From Paenibacillus crassostreae (lineage in GTDB: Bacteria; Bacillota; Bacilli; Paenibacillales; Paenibacillaceae), in contig NZ_CP017770.1 in the NCBI RefSeq assembly GCF_001857945.1, positions 930,001 to 994,000 on the forward strand: DNA of 64,000 bases. Direction: 5' to 3'. Below, one piece after another: positions 9,128 to 18,458 of this stretch. The position numbers were made by a program, and so were the translations under genes. The notes beneath the pieces are model-generated. The model made no database searches. It was not told where the DNA came from and saw only the letters and a list, made by a program, of their open reading frames with translations. How positions within the stretch are numbered: position 1 is the stretch's first letter; the number at the start of each line of letters is the position of its first letter.

Positions 9128-10027
9128 CTATTCGATAATATGTTCAAAAAACTCCATCGCCTCATCCCTTTTCTCATTACTAGTTAGAATTCCCGCAATA
9201 AAAGTAGGAGCCGCATAATTAATTGGTAAGTCTGATGCGAAGCTTGTATCTGAAATATCTAAACCAACGATTTCTTGTTGTCCATTCTCATTCTTAGATC
9301 TTATTAATCGCAAATCATCTTCAGAGAGGTCTTTTGCAGAAACAATCGACTCTAGACTCTGGAGAGCATCCTGCTGATTAATCCAATCCATTGCTCCTTC
9401 ATCCATAAAGATAATATCCGGTCGATCGGATGCAAGGACGGCAAGAGCTCGTTGTAAATAACTCATGTCCATTGTATTTGCGGTACCATCTGTTGAAGGA
9501 AGATACACAATGCTGGTCTCCACTCGCTTCCATTCCGGATAATGCGTGACGATCATTTCATTAAGATCATCCATTTTACCTGTATCCTGCGATTCATAAT
9601 TACCTAGAAACATAATTGAGGCATCCACAGGTGGCAAAGAGGCTAGATATTTCTGTTCTTGCCAGTTCTTATACAGCGCATTCCCACCAACAACTAACAC
9701 AATCAGTACAACGATTGTTATGATTGTATGTATTTTGTACAGTAGAAGAAAATTTTCGAATTTACGGGCAATACCAGATAATCTACCCCATTTCGCAAGT
9801 CTTTGATCTTCTTCGGCTTGAATCTCCTGTTGATCAAGAGCATCGAGGATGAGTTTATATGCCTGAAATTCATCATCATAGGTTGTACCATCAGTACCAA
9901 TAGAACGCTGACGTTTTAAGAGTAGATCAAACCGCTTATTTAGTTCCTCCTTTGATATATCTTCAGGCAAATCCAATCGTTTATAAGCTTGTTTTAAGTT
10001 TTCATCTAAATTGTAATCCAAATTCAT
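9128..10027 (-). CDS. J-domain-like membrane protein of unknown function
   Basis: A 299-aa protein with an N-terminal region (about 1-75) that looks like a degenerate J domain: helical, but the HPD tripeptide is missing, so Hsp70 stimulation is unlikely. One transmembrane helix follows (about 98-118, TIITIVVLIVLVVGG). The outer or periplasm-side part contains segments resembling solute-binding proteins (RPDIIFMDEGAMDWI, and PINYAAPTFIAGILTSNEKRDEA near the end). I do not know its function. It is monocistronic, convergent to PBP1A. Confidence 0.7.
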   Translation of the reverse strand: MNLDYNLDENLKQAYKRLDLPEDISKEELNKRFDLLLKRQRSIGTDGTTYDDEFQAYKLILDALDQQEIQAEEDQRLAKWGRLSGIARKFENFLLLYKIHTIITIVVLIVLVVGGNALYKNWQEQKYLASLPPVDASIMFLGNYESQDTGKMDDLNEMIVTHYPEWKRVETSIVYLPSTDGTANTMDMSYLQRALAVLASDRPDIIFMDEGAMDWINQQDALQSLESIVSAKDLSEDDLRLIRSKNENGQQEIVGLDISDTSFASDLPINYAAPTFIAGILTSNEKRDEAMEFFEHIIE

Positions 10028-10159
10028 TTTCCCCTTCCGTTAATGATAGTAAGTAAATGAGTATGTATTAAGTATAATTCACTAAAGTCAGGAAGTACAA
10101 AGTATATTCAATGTCTAATAAGACTCGCTCATGTTGAACTAGGATAAACGATATATTCC

Positions 10160-10341
10160 AACCAAGCAGAAACGGCTATGCCGTCCTTTTTCAAGGAGTT
10201 TATCCTTCCGATGTTAGCGATACTTCGTATCACTTTAGGGTATCCGTCTCTGCCGAAATATAAGAAATAGAGGTTCAATAATCAATTTCATAATTACGCA
10301 ACCCGATTTAGCTGCATCGGCGATTATGAAATTGATATTTA
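10160..10341. repeat. Two-hairpin intergenic repeat, copy B (composite)
   Basis: It starts and ends its first hairpin like copies A and C (AACCAAGCAGAAACGG, CCGTCTCTGCCGAAATATAAGAAAT) but carries about 45 extra bases in the loop (from about 10196). Its second hairpin is replaced by the other repeat type: ATCAATTTCATAATTACGC pairing with GCGATTATGAAATTGAT (10281-10336), as seen at 25.5-26.0 kb. Confidence 0.75.
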
Positions 10342-10344
10342 GAA

Positions 10345-10378
10345 AAGTCCACAACACATCATTCTGTGTTGTGGACTT
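10345..10378 (-). terminator. acsA terminator
   Basis: A 14-bp stem (AAGTCCACAACACA against TGTGTTGTGGACTT), followed leftward by TTTTCT, lies downstream of acsA. Confidence 0.8.
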
Positions 10379-10395
10379 CTTCTCAATCATTAATC

Positions 10396-12120
10396 TCAAT
10401 CATCTATCGTAGATAAATCTCCTGTCGGAAGGTCTAGTTCCCATGCTTTAAGTACACGTCGCATTATTTTCCCAGAACGTGTCTTTGGTAACTTCTCTTT
10501 GAACTCTATTTCTCTAGGGGCTGCGTGAGCAGATAATCCCTCTTTCACAAATCTAACAATCTCTTCTTTCAACTCAGGCGTTGCCTCGTATCCTTCCCGC
10601 AGTGAGATGAATGCTTTAATAATCTCACCTCGAATCACATCGGGCTTCCCGATGACACCAGCTTCAAGTATAGCAGGATGTTCCAATAACTTACTTTCCA
10701 CTTCAAAAGGCCCAATCCGTTCTCCTGATGAATTAATCACATCATCAACTCTACCTTGGAACCAGAAGTAACCTTCGTCATCCATATAAGCAGAATCCCC
10801 TGAAATATACCATCCTGGCACACGGAAATACTCTTCATATTTGGCCTTATTATTCCAGATGCGATTCATCATAGCAGGCCAACCCACCTTAATTGCTAGA
10901 TTTCCCATTGTGTAAGGTGGTAATGTATTCCCCTTATCATCTTTAATGGTCGCTTCAATCCCAGGCAATGGGCGTCCCATCGATCCCGGCTTAATCGGCA
11001 TTCCTGGATAATTACATATCATTTGAGCCCCTGTTTCAGTCATCCACCAAGTATCATGGATACGTTGTCCATACACCTTATAACCCCAACGAACAACCTC
11101 TGGGTTCAATGGCTCGCCTACAGATAGAACATGCCTTAAACTACTGAGTTTATAATTCGTCAGAATTTCTTCACCCGCACCCATAAGCATACGATAAGCT
11201 GTAGGAGCACTGTACCAGACTGTTACTTTATATTTATCAATCGTCGCATACCAATCTTGTGGGCTAAACCTACCTCCACGGACCACATTGGTTACTCCAG
11301 ATAGCCAAGGTGCAAAAATACCATAAGCTGTACCTGTCACCCAACCAGGATCAGCTGTGCACCAATAAATATCATCCTCACGTAAATCAAGTACGATTTG
11401 AGCTGAATAATACTGTTGGATCATAGCATTCTGAACATGATATACTCCTTTGGGTTTTCCAGTAGAACCAGACGTATAATGCATAATAAGTCCATCATCT
11501 CGATCCAACCATTCAAGCTCTAAATCCGAAGAAGCGGAAGCCATTTCATCATGGTAATGAATGACAGAATCCTGCTGTTCCACTGTATCGCCCACAAGGA
11601 ACACATGTTTCAAATCCGGAAGTTCTGACCTGGTTACCCTTCCTAACAGACTAGAAGTTGTAATTAAAGCCACTGCACCACTATCAATTAGTCTTTCTTT
11701 TACCGCCGTTTCCATGAAGGCCTCAAAGAGAGGGCCCACTACAGCACCAATCTTTAGAATACCTAATAGGCAAATATATAATTCTGGGCTGCGCGGCATA
11801 AAAATGAATACTCGGTCACCCTTACTAAGTCCATATTTACGAAGAACGTTACCAAACTGGTTCGATCGATCCCTTAATTGTCTAAACGTAAATGTCTCTT
11901 CACGTAGAGGATCACTATATAAAAGTGCCACTTTCTCACCACGGCCCTCAGTCACATGTCGATCAATCACTTCATATGCCATATTGCATTTACCTGTTTC
12001 ATACCATGTGAAGTGACGTTCAATATCTTCCCAATTGAAATGTTCACAGGCTTGCTCGTAATCTCCCATATTAGACACAGAGCATATACTTGGAAATATT
12101 TCACTATGGTTTATTTCCAT
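10396..12120 (-). CDS. acsA: Acetyl-CoA synthetase
   Basis: AMP-forming acetate:CoA ligase (574 aa), making acetyl-CoA from acetate, ATP and CoA for growth on acetate. The ATP-binding motif YTSGSTGKPKGV is at 215-226, the hinge region reads GRVDDVINSSGERIGPFEVES, and the C-terminal catalytic lysine is Lys551 in KTRSGKIMRR. That lysine is the site acetylated by AcuA in Bacillus, and acuA is divergently encoded next door. A catabolite-response element lies just upstream, so repression by CcpA on preferred sugars is likely. The ribosome site is AGGAGG, about eight bases before the ATG. Confidence 0.95.
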   Translation of the reverse strand: MEINHSEIFPSICSVSNMGDYEQACEHFNWEDIERHFTWYETGKCNMAYEVIDRHVTEGRGEKVALLYSDPLREETFTFRQLRDRSNQFGNVLRKYGLSKGDRVFIFMPRSPELYICLLGILKIGAVVGPLFEAFMETAVKERLIDSGAVALITTSSLLGRVTRSELPDLKHVFLVGDTVEQQDSVIHYHDEMASASSDLELEWLDRDDGLIMHYTSGSTGKPKGVYHVQNAMIQQYYSAQIVLDLREDDIYWCTADPGWVTGTAYGIFAPWLSGVTNVVRGGRFSPQDWYATIDKYKVTVWYSAPTAYRMLMGAGEEILTNYKLSSLRHVLSVGEPLNPEVVRWGYKVYGQRIHDTWWMTETGAQMICNYPGMPIKPGSMGRPLPGIEATIKDDKGNTLPPYTMGNLAIKVGWPAMMNRIWNNKAKYEEYFRVPGWYISGDSAYMDDEGYFWFQGRVDDVINSSGERIGPFEVESKLLEHPAILEAGVIGKPDVIRGEIIKAFISLREGYEATPELKEEIVRFVKEGLSAHAAPREIEFKEKLPKTRSGKIMRRVLKAWELDLPTGDLSTIDD

Positions 12121-12156
12121 ACGTCATTATTCCTCCATTCATACAAATCTCTCCTA

Positions 12157-12170
12157 AGACAGCGCTTACA
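12157..12170 (-). promoter_or_regulatory. Catabolite-response element (cre) upstream of acsA
   Basis: On the minus strand TGTAAGCGCTGTCT matches the consensus TGWAARCGYTWNCW at 13 of 14 positions. It lies 37-50 bases before the acsA start codon, a position suited to CcpA repression. Bacillus acsA is a known CcpA target. Confidence 0.75.
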
Positions 12171-12362
12171 ATAGTTACTGAAATTTCATTCTTCATCGCT
12201 AAATCATGTAAGATATGGCATACTATACAATATATCATCACGTTCTATATGTGACTAATCTGTGTCTATTATAGTTCAAAGCGATTATAGCATACGTTTC
12301 AAATCTCTGCCATTTATTTTCATTTATACTTCTTTGTAGCTTGATCAGAAAGGCGGCCTAAC

Positions 12363-12995
12363 ATGGAACATCCTAAACTATACCACAGCCATTTCATATC
12401 CACTGATAATCACTTTCTTATAGTTGAAGGTCCTATATCAGGTGATGCTCTCTCACAATGGATACTTCATCCTGATCTTGATGCATTCCGACAACCCAAG
12501 GAACAACATAAAGCTCTAATCGAAATTTCCAAACTACCTGAAGGACGTATTATCATTGCCCGCGATGAGCAGACCATAGTTGGATACGTTACCTTCCATT
12601 ACCCAGATGAACAGGAACGTTGGTCACAGGAACATATGATTGATCTCATTGAGTTAGGTGCTATTGAAGTTGCTGATGATTATCGTTCCATGGGTCTCGG
12701 TAGAACTATGATTGAGACTGCTTTTTCACATAACCAAATGGAGAGTTATATCGTATTCACAACCGAATATTATTGGCATTGGGATTTAAAGGGAAGTGGT
12801 CTAGATGTATGGAAGTATCGTAAAATGATGGAGAAGCTAATGAAATGCGTTGGTATGGAATGGTATGCAACAGATGACCCAGAGATTTGCTCTCACCCAG
12901 CTAATTGCCTAATGGTGCGAATCGGTAAAACGGTTCCCCTCTCATCGCAGGAACAGTTCGATCATATCCGATTTCAACAGCGATTTATGTATTAA
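12363..12995 (+). CDS. acuA: Acetoin utilization protein AcuA, GNAT acetyltransferase
   Basis: A 210-aa GNAT-fold protein matching AcuA, which acetylates the catalytic lysine of AcsA and shuts it off. The acetyl-CoA-binding loop is seen around residues 100-115 (VADDYRSMGLGRTMIE). Divergent placement next to acsA is the Bacillus arrangement. In Bacillus the acuB and acuC (deacetylase) genes follow; here the next gene is the unrelated, convergent mtnN, so reversal must depend on a deacetylase elsewhere (inference). Confidence 0.9.
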   Translation: MEHPKLYHSHFISTDNHFLIVEGPISGDALSQWILHPDLDAFRQPKEQHKALIEISKLPEGRIIIARDEQTIVGYVTFHYPDEQERWSQEHMIDLIELGAIEVADDYRSMGLGRTMIETAFSHNQMESYIVFTTEYYWHWDLKGSGLDVWKYRKMMEKLMKCVGMEWYATDDPEICSHPANCLMVRIGKTVPLSSQEQFDHIRFQQRFMY

Positions 12996-13035
12996 TCTCT
13001 CTTTTCGCATAGAAGTATATCTTCTTAGATAGCTT

Positions 13036-13743
13036 TTATAATTGTTTCAGCATATATTCTAAAATCGCATGCGAACGTTCTGCTGCTGTAATCGTAAATT
13101 CAGAATAATTCATATTCGCAGATCCATCTGCCTTATCAGACATGGACCGTATAATGACAAAATCCACACGATTCATGTAGCATACCTGAGCCACCGAGGC
13201 ACCTTCCATCTCAACACAAGCTCCATCCATTTCCTTGTATAACCACGCAACTTTATTCCGATCTGCTATAAATTGGTCCCCCGACAACACCTTACCTAAT
13301 CGGTACTTCCCCGCTGATATAGCACGACATGCCTGTTCAGCCAGAGATACTAAATGTTCATCTGCAACAAATATTGATTCTTCTTGATACGGAATAACCC
13401 CTCTTGCATATCCAAGTGCAGTTACATCCATATCATGCTGAATACATTCTGTAGAAATGACAATATCCCCAATGTTTAAGTCAGGATGTACCGCTCCAGC
13501 TACTCCAGTAAACATGATCTTGGATACTTTGAATTGATCAATTAATATTTGAGTGGTTACTGCTGCATTCACTTTACCTACCCCAGATTTACATACAACG
13601 ACAGAATTCCCTTGAAATATTCCTTTGTTAAAACGAATTCCCGCTCTAGTTATTTCCTCGTATTGTTCCATCCCAGCTAACAATAACATAATCTCTTCAT
13701 CCATTGCCCCAATAAGCCCAATCACTGAATTATTCGTTGTCAC
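13036..13743 (-). CDS. mtnN: 5'-methylthioadenosine/S-adenosylhomocysteine nucleosidase
   Basis: A 235-aa Pfs/MtnN enzyme that hydrolyses methylthioadenosine and S-adenosylhomocysteine, releasing adenine. The family signatures are clear: IGAMDEEI at the N-terminus (catalytic Glu), FTGVAGAVHPDL, and VEMEGASVAQVCY with SMSDKADG near the C-terminus, including the catalytic Asp. It serves the methionine salvage and SAM-recycling pathways. It is transcribed leftward after a gap of more than 80 bases from ccpA, with its own ribosome site. Confidence 0.93.
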   Translation of the reverse strand: MTTNNSVIGLIGAMDEEIMLLLAGMEQYEEITRAGIRFNKGIFQGNSVVVCKSGVGKVNAAVTTQILIDQFKVSKIMFTGVAGAVHPDLNIGDIVISTECIQHDMDVTALGYARGVIPYQEESIFVADEHLVSLAEQACRAISAGKYRLGKVLSGDQFIADRNKVAWLYKEMDGACVEMEGASVAQVCYMNRVDFVIIRSMSDKADGSANMNYSEFTITAAERSHAILEYMLKQL

Positions 13744-13776
13744 TCTGATCCCCCATTTTTAATAATGAATACGCAT

Positions 13777-13799
13777 GAAAAAAGCTCCTAAAAGGAGCT
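13777..13799 (-). terminator. ccpA terminator
   Basis: AGCTCCT, a loop of three or four bases and AGGAGCT, followed leftward by TTTTTT, just past the end of ccpA. Confidence 0.8.
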
Positions 13800-13826
13800 C
13801 TCAATAGATAATATGCAAGTATAATG

Positions 13827-14855
13827 CTAGTCCTCATTCACAGAACGAACAGAAAGGCGAAGAATGGTCTCATGCGGTAAAATAACCCGCGGATTATCGA
13901 CATTCTCTTTCTTCATTAGTTTGGTTAATAGGCGCATAGCAACTGCTCCCAAATCATACATTGGCTGAGCCACTGTTGTAAGTAATGGACGGACCATTGA
14001 AGCCATATGAATATTATCCACACTAATGATGGAGAAATCATCAGGTACTTTAAGTCCTTCATCCTGAATGCTATGAATAGCGCCGATTGCCATTTCATCT
14101 GTTGCAGCGAAAATCGCTGTTGGTTTTCTTCTCAATCCTAGGAAGTATTTCATAGCTTCTACACCCGACTCATAACGATAATTACCAATACGAACCCAGT
14201 CTTCCTGATATTCAATTCCTGCTGTTTCCAATGCTCTCTTATAACCTTGGAAACGGGAATACCCGTTGGCTGGATCTTGAAGTGTACCACTGATCATAGC
14301 AATCTCACGGTGTCCGTGACGAACTAGCGTACTCACTGCATCAAAAGCGGCTGCTTCATGGTCTATGTCAACTGAGGGATAATTACCTTTCTCATCACTA
14401 GTCGCGCAAAGTACAACAGGTACTGCAGAAGTCTGGAATGCAAGAATATGTTCATCCGTTACAGTTCCACCCATGAATAACAAACCATCTACTTGCTTCT
14501 CAAGCAATGTGTTAATAACTCGAATTTCCTTCTCTTTCTTCTTGTCAGCATTACATAGAATAATATTGTAATGGTACATGTTTGCAATATCCTCTATGCC
14601 CCGAGCAATTTCAGCAAAAATCGAATTAGAAATGTCCGGAATTACAACACCTACTGTTGTAGTCTTCTTACTAGCGAGACCTCTTGCAACAGCATTCGGA
14701 CGATAGCCTAAACGTTCAATTGCCTCATATACTTTTTTACGGGTCTGTGGCTTAACGTTAGGGTTATTATTCACAACCCGAGATACCGTAGCCATAGATA
14801 CGCCTGCCTCACGAGCCACATCATAAATGGTTACTGTCAAATTCTTTCTCTCCAT
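13827..14855 (-). CDS. ccpA: Catabolite control protein A (LacI family)
   Basis: A 342-aa LacI/GalR regulator matching CcpA. The N-terminal helix-turn-helix (residues 9-28, [20 protein letters not shown]) and hinge helix ([12 protein letters not shown]) bind cre sites; the periplasmic-binding-like core (about 60-340) binds Ser-phosphorylated HPr or Crh. The gene lies downstream of ytxJ as in Bacillus. A cre-like site 68 bases upstream suggests autoregulation. The HPr-like protein at the left end of the window and the acsA cre site are plausible parts of the same circuit. Confidence 0.93.
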   Translation of the reverse strand: MERKNLTVTIYDVAREAGVSMATVSRVVNNNPNVKPQTRKKVYEAIERLGYRPNAVARGLASKKTTTVGVVIPDISNSIFAEIARGIEDIANMYHYNIILCNADKKKEKEIRVINTLLEKQVDGLLFMGGTVTDEHILAFQTSAVPVVLCATSDEKGNYPSVDIDHEAAAFDAVSTLVRHGHREIAMISGTLQDPANGYSRFQGYKRALETAGIEYQEDWVRIGNYRYESGVEAMKYFLGLRRKPTAIFAATDEMAIGAIHSIQDEGLKVPDDFSIISVDNIHMASMVRPLLTTVAQPMYDLGAVAMRLLTKLMKKENVDNPRVILPHETILRLSVRSVNED

Positions 14856-14922
14856 TACAAATAAATTTTCATTCGATCAACCCAATATACTTAATATTAC
14901 GACAATTTACTACTTTACGCAA

Positions 14923-14936
14923 TGATAACGCTTTAT
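14923..14936. promoter_or_regulatory. cre-like site upstream of ccpA
   Basis: TGATAACGCTTTAT matches the cre consensus at 12 of 14 positions. It lies between ytxJ and ccpA and could mediate negative autoregulation of ccpA. Confidence 0.5.
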
Positions 14937-14940
14937 AAAT

Positions 14941-15282
14941 CTATTCTAACTCATGTTGTAAGGCATGAGAAGTAATCTTTGAATGCGAAATATGCCATAC
15001 TGGCTGTTTATCTTTCAGAAGAATAACTTGTGGTGATTCATGTTTAACACCAACTAAATCAGCTAATTCACGGGAGATTGGACGATCCTCAATCACATAG
15101 ATCATTCCATAATCAATAGATTCATTAGGTGTCTCCTCTAAATAGGACATCACCTGTTTGTATGCACTCTTACTGATAGAACATCGGGTACTATGTTTAA
15201 ACAACAGTTGCGGCTTATTCTGTGATGCTTCCAATACCGTATTCAACTGCTCTAGTGTTGTTAGTCTAGTTATTGAAGCCAA
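14941..15282 (-). CDS. ytxJ: Monothiol bacilliredoxin, YtxJ/BrxC family
   Basis: Thioredoxin-fold protein of the bacillithiol system that removes bacillithiol from mixed disulfides. The active site is HSTRCSIS, with a single cysteine where Bacillus YtxJ has TCPIS. The frame extends upstream to 15369, but the natural start is probably the TTG at 15282: AAAGGTGG lies eight bases before it and the resulting 113 aa match the family length of about 108. The gene precedes ccpA, as in Bacillus. The bacillithiol link is from family knowledge. Confidence 0.8.
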   Translation of the reverse strand: MASITRLTTLEQLNTVLEASQNKPQLLFKHSTRCSISKSAYKQVMSYLEETPNESIDYGMIYVIEDRPISRELADLVGVKHESPQVILLKDKQPVWHISHSKITSHALQHELE

Positions 15283-15369
15283 TTGAGACACCACCTTTAC
15301 ATGACATGAAACCTTTTTATTATCGTACCAAAATATGATGAAAAAAGCCATTAAAGAACAAAATATCAC

Positions 15370-15822
15370 CTATTTTTCATGAGAATAAAGTTTTACATCA
15401 TCCAATTCTGCTAAAACACTCGAATATTGACTTAATCTCTGTCGAAGATCCTCAATCCATTCGATGTCTTGCATACCCTCAGCATAATGAAATAAATCCA
15501 GTAATGCATTAATCCGCTCATCTATTATTTCCTTTAATGTTTGTGCGAGTACTTCACTCATGTCTTCTTCATTCTGTGAAAATACTTCGTAGAAGACTTC
15601 TGCTACTTCATTCATTTCTGTAAAGGATACTTTTATCTTATTCGATCCAACATCTATCGTCTGCATATAATGTACCAACATAGGCTTTATAGACTTTAAG
15701 AGATGATAGGATTTACATTCTTCGCAAATTTTGATGGGTACATATAGGATTTCAATATTTTCTGCATAAATAATCGTCCGCAATTCAATTCTCATCGGTT
15801 GACGACACTTACATTCATTCAT
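15370..15822 (-). CDS. Small zinc-finger protein of unknown function
   Basis: A 150-aa protein with an N-terminal putative zinc site (Cys4 and Cys6, then Cys33 and Cys36 in CEECKSYH) resembling YgiT/MqsA-type zinc ribbons. The acidic helical C-terminal half (about 75-140) is of unknown role. It is upstream of ytxJ and transcribed in the same direction with little spacing, so co-transcription is likely. I do not recognise a characterised homologue. Confidence 0.65.
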   Translation of the reverse strand: MNECKCRQPMRIELRTIIYAENIEILYVPIKICEECKSYHLLKSIKPMLVHYMQTIDVGSNKIKVSFTEMNEVAEVFYEVFSQNEEDMSEVLAQTLKEIIDERINALLDLFHYAEGMQDIEWIEDLRQRLSQYSSVLAELDDVKLYSHEK

Positions 15823-16044
15823 ATTAACACCTCATTGTGACATATTATCTTCTGACTCCAATAATATTGGGGTAGACATAACCCTATTCGACCTTAAGCA
15901 GAACAACTCCTTCCCTAGTTCATCTATTTTTTGTTGCCAAAAACCCCATTTTATAGGGTGGGTCATTGTGACTTCGGACAGAATTTTTGTTAAACTAAAG
16001 AAGTAGAACAGAAAGATTAGTCATTTATATATAGGGAGTGAGTC

Positions 16045-16575
16045 ATGATGAGACTTTCAGATAAAAAAATAATCGCTCTTGTAAGCGACGATTTCGAAGA
16101 TTTAGAGTTATGGTATCCGATATACCGATTGCGTGAAGAAGGGGCAGAAGTGCACCTTGTAGCCGAGGAAAAAGGCAAGACGTATATCGGTAAATATGGT
16201 GTTCCTGCAAAGAGCGATTATTCCTTCGAAGAAGTAAATAGTCAAGATTATGATGGTATTCTGGTGCCAGGTGGATGGTCTCCTGATAAACTACGTCGTT
16301 ACAGTAAAGTTCTTGAACTTATTCGTGAAATGAACAACGACCGCAAACCAATCGGACAAATCTGTCATGCAGGCTGGGTGCTCATATCAGCCGGTATTCT
16401 GAAAGGAGTCACTGTAACCTCAACTCCAGGAATTCGCGACGATATGGAGAATGCTGGAGCTCTTTGGGTGGATGAGGCGGTAGTCGTAGATGGGCATATT
16501 ATATCTGCTCGTAGACCTCCTGATCTTCCATCATACGGTAAGGCATATTGTGATGTCTTAGCAGGTGAGAAATAA
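16045..16575 (+). CDS. DJ-1/PfpI family stress protein
   Basis: A 176-aa glutamine-amidotransferase-like protein of the PfpI/YfkM type. The nucleophile elbow GQICHAGW contains the reactive Cys and the following His, and the acidic partner lies in the N-terminal DDFEDLELWYP segment. Members act as glyoxalases/deglycases or chaperones in general stress; the exact reaction is not settled by sequence. Two adjacent ATGs follow a GGGAGTGAG ribosome site. It is divergent from the zinc-finger gene and ends at a bidirectional terminator. Confidence 0.85.
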   Translation: MMRLSDKKIIALVSDDFEDLELWYPIYRLREEGAEVHLVAEEKGKTYIGKYGVPAKSDYSFEEVNSQDYDGILVPGGWSPDKLRRYSKVLELIREMNNDRKPIGQICHAGWVLISAGILKGVTVTSTPGIRDDMENAGALWVDEAVVVDGHIISARRPPDLPSYGKAYCDVLAGEK

Positions 16576-16614
16576 TAAATTGCTACTGTTCATAGATATG
16601 TTGAAATTACTGAA

Positions 16615-16654
16615 AAAGGCGACTTTTCGTTCTAATGAACGGAAGGTCGCCTTT
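16615..16654. terminator. Bidirectional terminator between the PfpI gene and ptsI
   Basis: AAAGGCGAC pairs with GTCGCCTTT across a partly paired loop, with A and T tracts on both sides. It separates convergent genes. Confidence 0.75.
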
Positions 16655-16709
16655 ATTTATGAATTGTTTTACTTTGTTTCTTTCATCAAAAGTTATAATT
16701 CACTTTTTA

Positions 16710-18458
16710 TCATTCTGCTGCAATAGATCTACTACTTCTATGTGAATGATGATAATCATCCAATAGCTTTTGAATTTCTGTATTGGTATGCAGTTTGTAG
16801 CAAGCTTTAGCTACGGCCTTTTCTTCTTCAGCTGCTGTATTTAATAAGCGATGTTTGATCCTTAATAAGGATTGTGGAGACATACTTAGTTCATGTACAC
16901 CTAATTCTATCCACAACGGGATAGAACGCTCGTCCCCTGCCATCTCGCCACACACACTAACAGAAATCCCAGCATTTCTAGCTGCTTCAACCGTTGACCG
17001 TAACATCCGCAGAATAGCTGGGTGATACGGATGATATAGATGAGCAATTTGTTCATTCATTCGATCAACAGCCAGTACATACTGTACCAAATCATTGGTA
17101 CCAATACTGAAGAAATCTGTTTCTTCTGCAAGTAAATCCGCTATAGCTACAGCTGCTGGCACCTCGATCATTATACCAACCTGAATATTATGGTTATATT
17201 GTATTCCACGTGTATCTAATTCTGACATGGATTCATGGAGTAGCTCATTAGCTAGTCTTACTTCTTCTACCGATGAGATCATCGGATACATGATCTTCAC
17301 CTTTCCGTAATGACTCGCACGTAGTATTGCTCTTAATTGAGTTTTAAAAAGTTCTTTTCGATCTAAACTAATACGTATCGCACGGTAACCTAGGAATGGA
17401 TTATCTTCCTCAGGAAGAGAGAAGTAATCCAAATGCTTGTCCCCACCAATATCCAAAGTACGAATCACCACTGATCTACTACCCATCATTTCTGTTACCT
17501 GCCGGTATACTTCGAATTGTTCTTCTTCACTTGGGAAAGTTACTCGATCCATATACAAGAATTCTGTACGGAAAAGACCTACACCATCAGCACCATGTTT
17601 CAATGCCATATCCAATTCCTTCACTGAACTAATATTTGAAGATAAGGTCATTTGATATCCATCTTTAGTCACAGATTCAACTGATGCAAGCAGCTGAAGT
17701 TGCTCTTTCTTCTGCTGCTGCTTTACTCTTACTGCCTCATAATGAGCTAGTGCCGTTTCATTGGGATGGATAAATACCTGCCCTTGATCTCCATCAATAA
17801 TTAACATATCACCTGTCTGAATCGGCGTCTTCAAGCTATTCTCTAAGCCAGATACTAGAGGTATCCCTAATGCACGTGACATGATTGCAGAATGTGATGT
17901 TTTTCCGCCAATTAGAGTAGCAATCCCAAGAACATGGGAAGGATTCAAATGAACTAACTGTGATGGAGACAGTTCTTTAGCAACTAATATATAGGGCTGG
18001 GTATCTTGAGGAAGTGTAATCTCTGGTGCCCCTAATAAATGCTTCAACAATCGATTTCCAACATCCTTAATATCCAAAGCTCTTTCTTTCATATATTCAT
18101 CATCCAGTAGATCAAACATTGTTACGAAGTGGTCGATAGCCTCCTTCACGGCAACTTCAGCTGCTTTATATTGACGTTCAATGATGCCTTGAATTTCATT
18201 CATAAAGATTGGATCTTCCAGTATGGCAAGATGAGCATCAAAAATACTTGATTCCTCTTCACCTACTACCTCTTTAAATTCGTTGCGAATGAACTCAATC
18301 TCATTTCTAGAGGTGCGGATTCCTTCATACAATCGTTCAAACTCTTTGGACAAATCTATATTTTCCATTCTAGACTCAGGAAGATCCCATTCCCAGCTAG
18401 GAAGAACAAATGCTTTACCAATAGCGACTCCTGTAGCCGCTCCAATACCTTGTATCAT
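16710..18458 (-). CDS. ptsI: PTS enzyme I (phosphoenolpyruvate-protein phosphotransferase)
   Basis: Enzyme I (582 aa) starts sugar phosphotransfer by taking phosphate from PEP on His189 (GGKTSHSAIMSRALG) and passing it to HPr. The C-terminal TIM-barrel motifs are present: DGVGLFRTEFLYMDR, FSIGTNDLVQYVLAVDR, and SVCGEMAGD with the catalytic Cys. It overlaps the permease gene by four bases (ATGA), so the two are translationally coupled. No ptsH lies next to it, which is unusual because ptsHI normally pair; HPr must come from another locus. Confidence 0.93.
   Translation of the reverse strand: MIQGIGAATGVAIGKAFVLPSWEWDLPESRMENIDLSKEFERLYEGIRTSRNEIEFIRNEFKEVVGEEESSIFDAHLAILEDPIFMNEIQGIIERQYKAAEVAVKEAIDHFVTMFDLLDDEYMKERALDIKDVGNRLLKHLLGAPEITLPQDTQPYILVAKELSPSQLVHLNPSHVLGIATLIGGKTSHSAIMSRALGIPLVSGLENSLKTPIQTGDMLIIDGDQGQVFIHPNETALAHYEAVRVKQQQKKEQLQLLASVESVTKDGYQMTLSSNISSVKELDMALKHGADGVGLFRTEFLYMDRVTFPSEEEQFEVYRQVTEMMGSRSVVIRTLDIGGDKHLDYFSLPEEDNPFLGYRAIRISLDRKELFKTQLRAILRASHYGKVKIMYPMISSVEEVRLANELLHESMSELDTRGIQYNHNIQVGIMIEVPAAVAIADLLAEETDFFSIGTNDLVQYVLAVDRMNEQIAHLYHPYHPAILRMLRSTVEAARNAGISVSVCGEMAGDERSIPLWIELGVHELSMSPQSLLRIKHRLLNTAAEEEKAVAKACYKLHTNTEIQKLLDDYHHSHRSSRSIAAE

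Noticed and set aside
12281..12310. Second cre-like stretch (TTCAAAGCGATTATAG) before acuA
   Set aside because: Only about 11 of 14 consensus positions match and the invariant G and C are missing.
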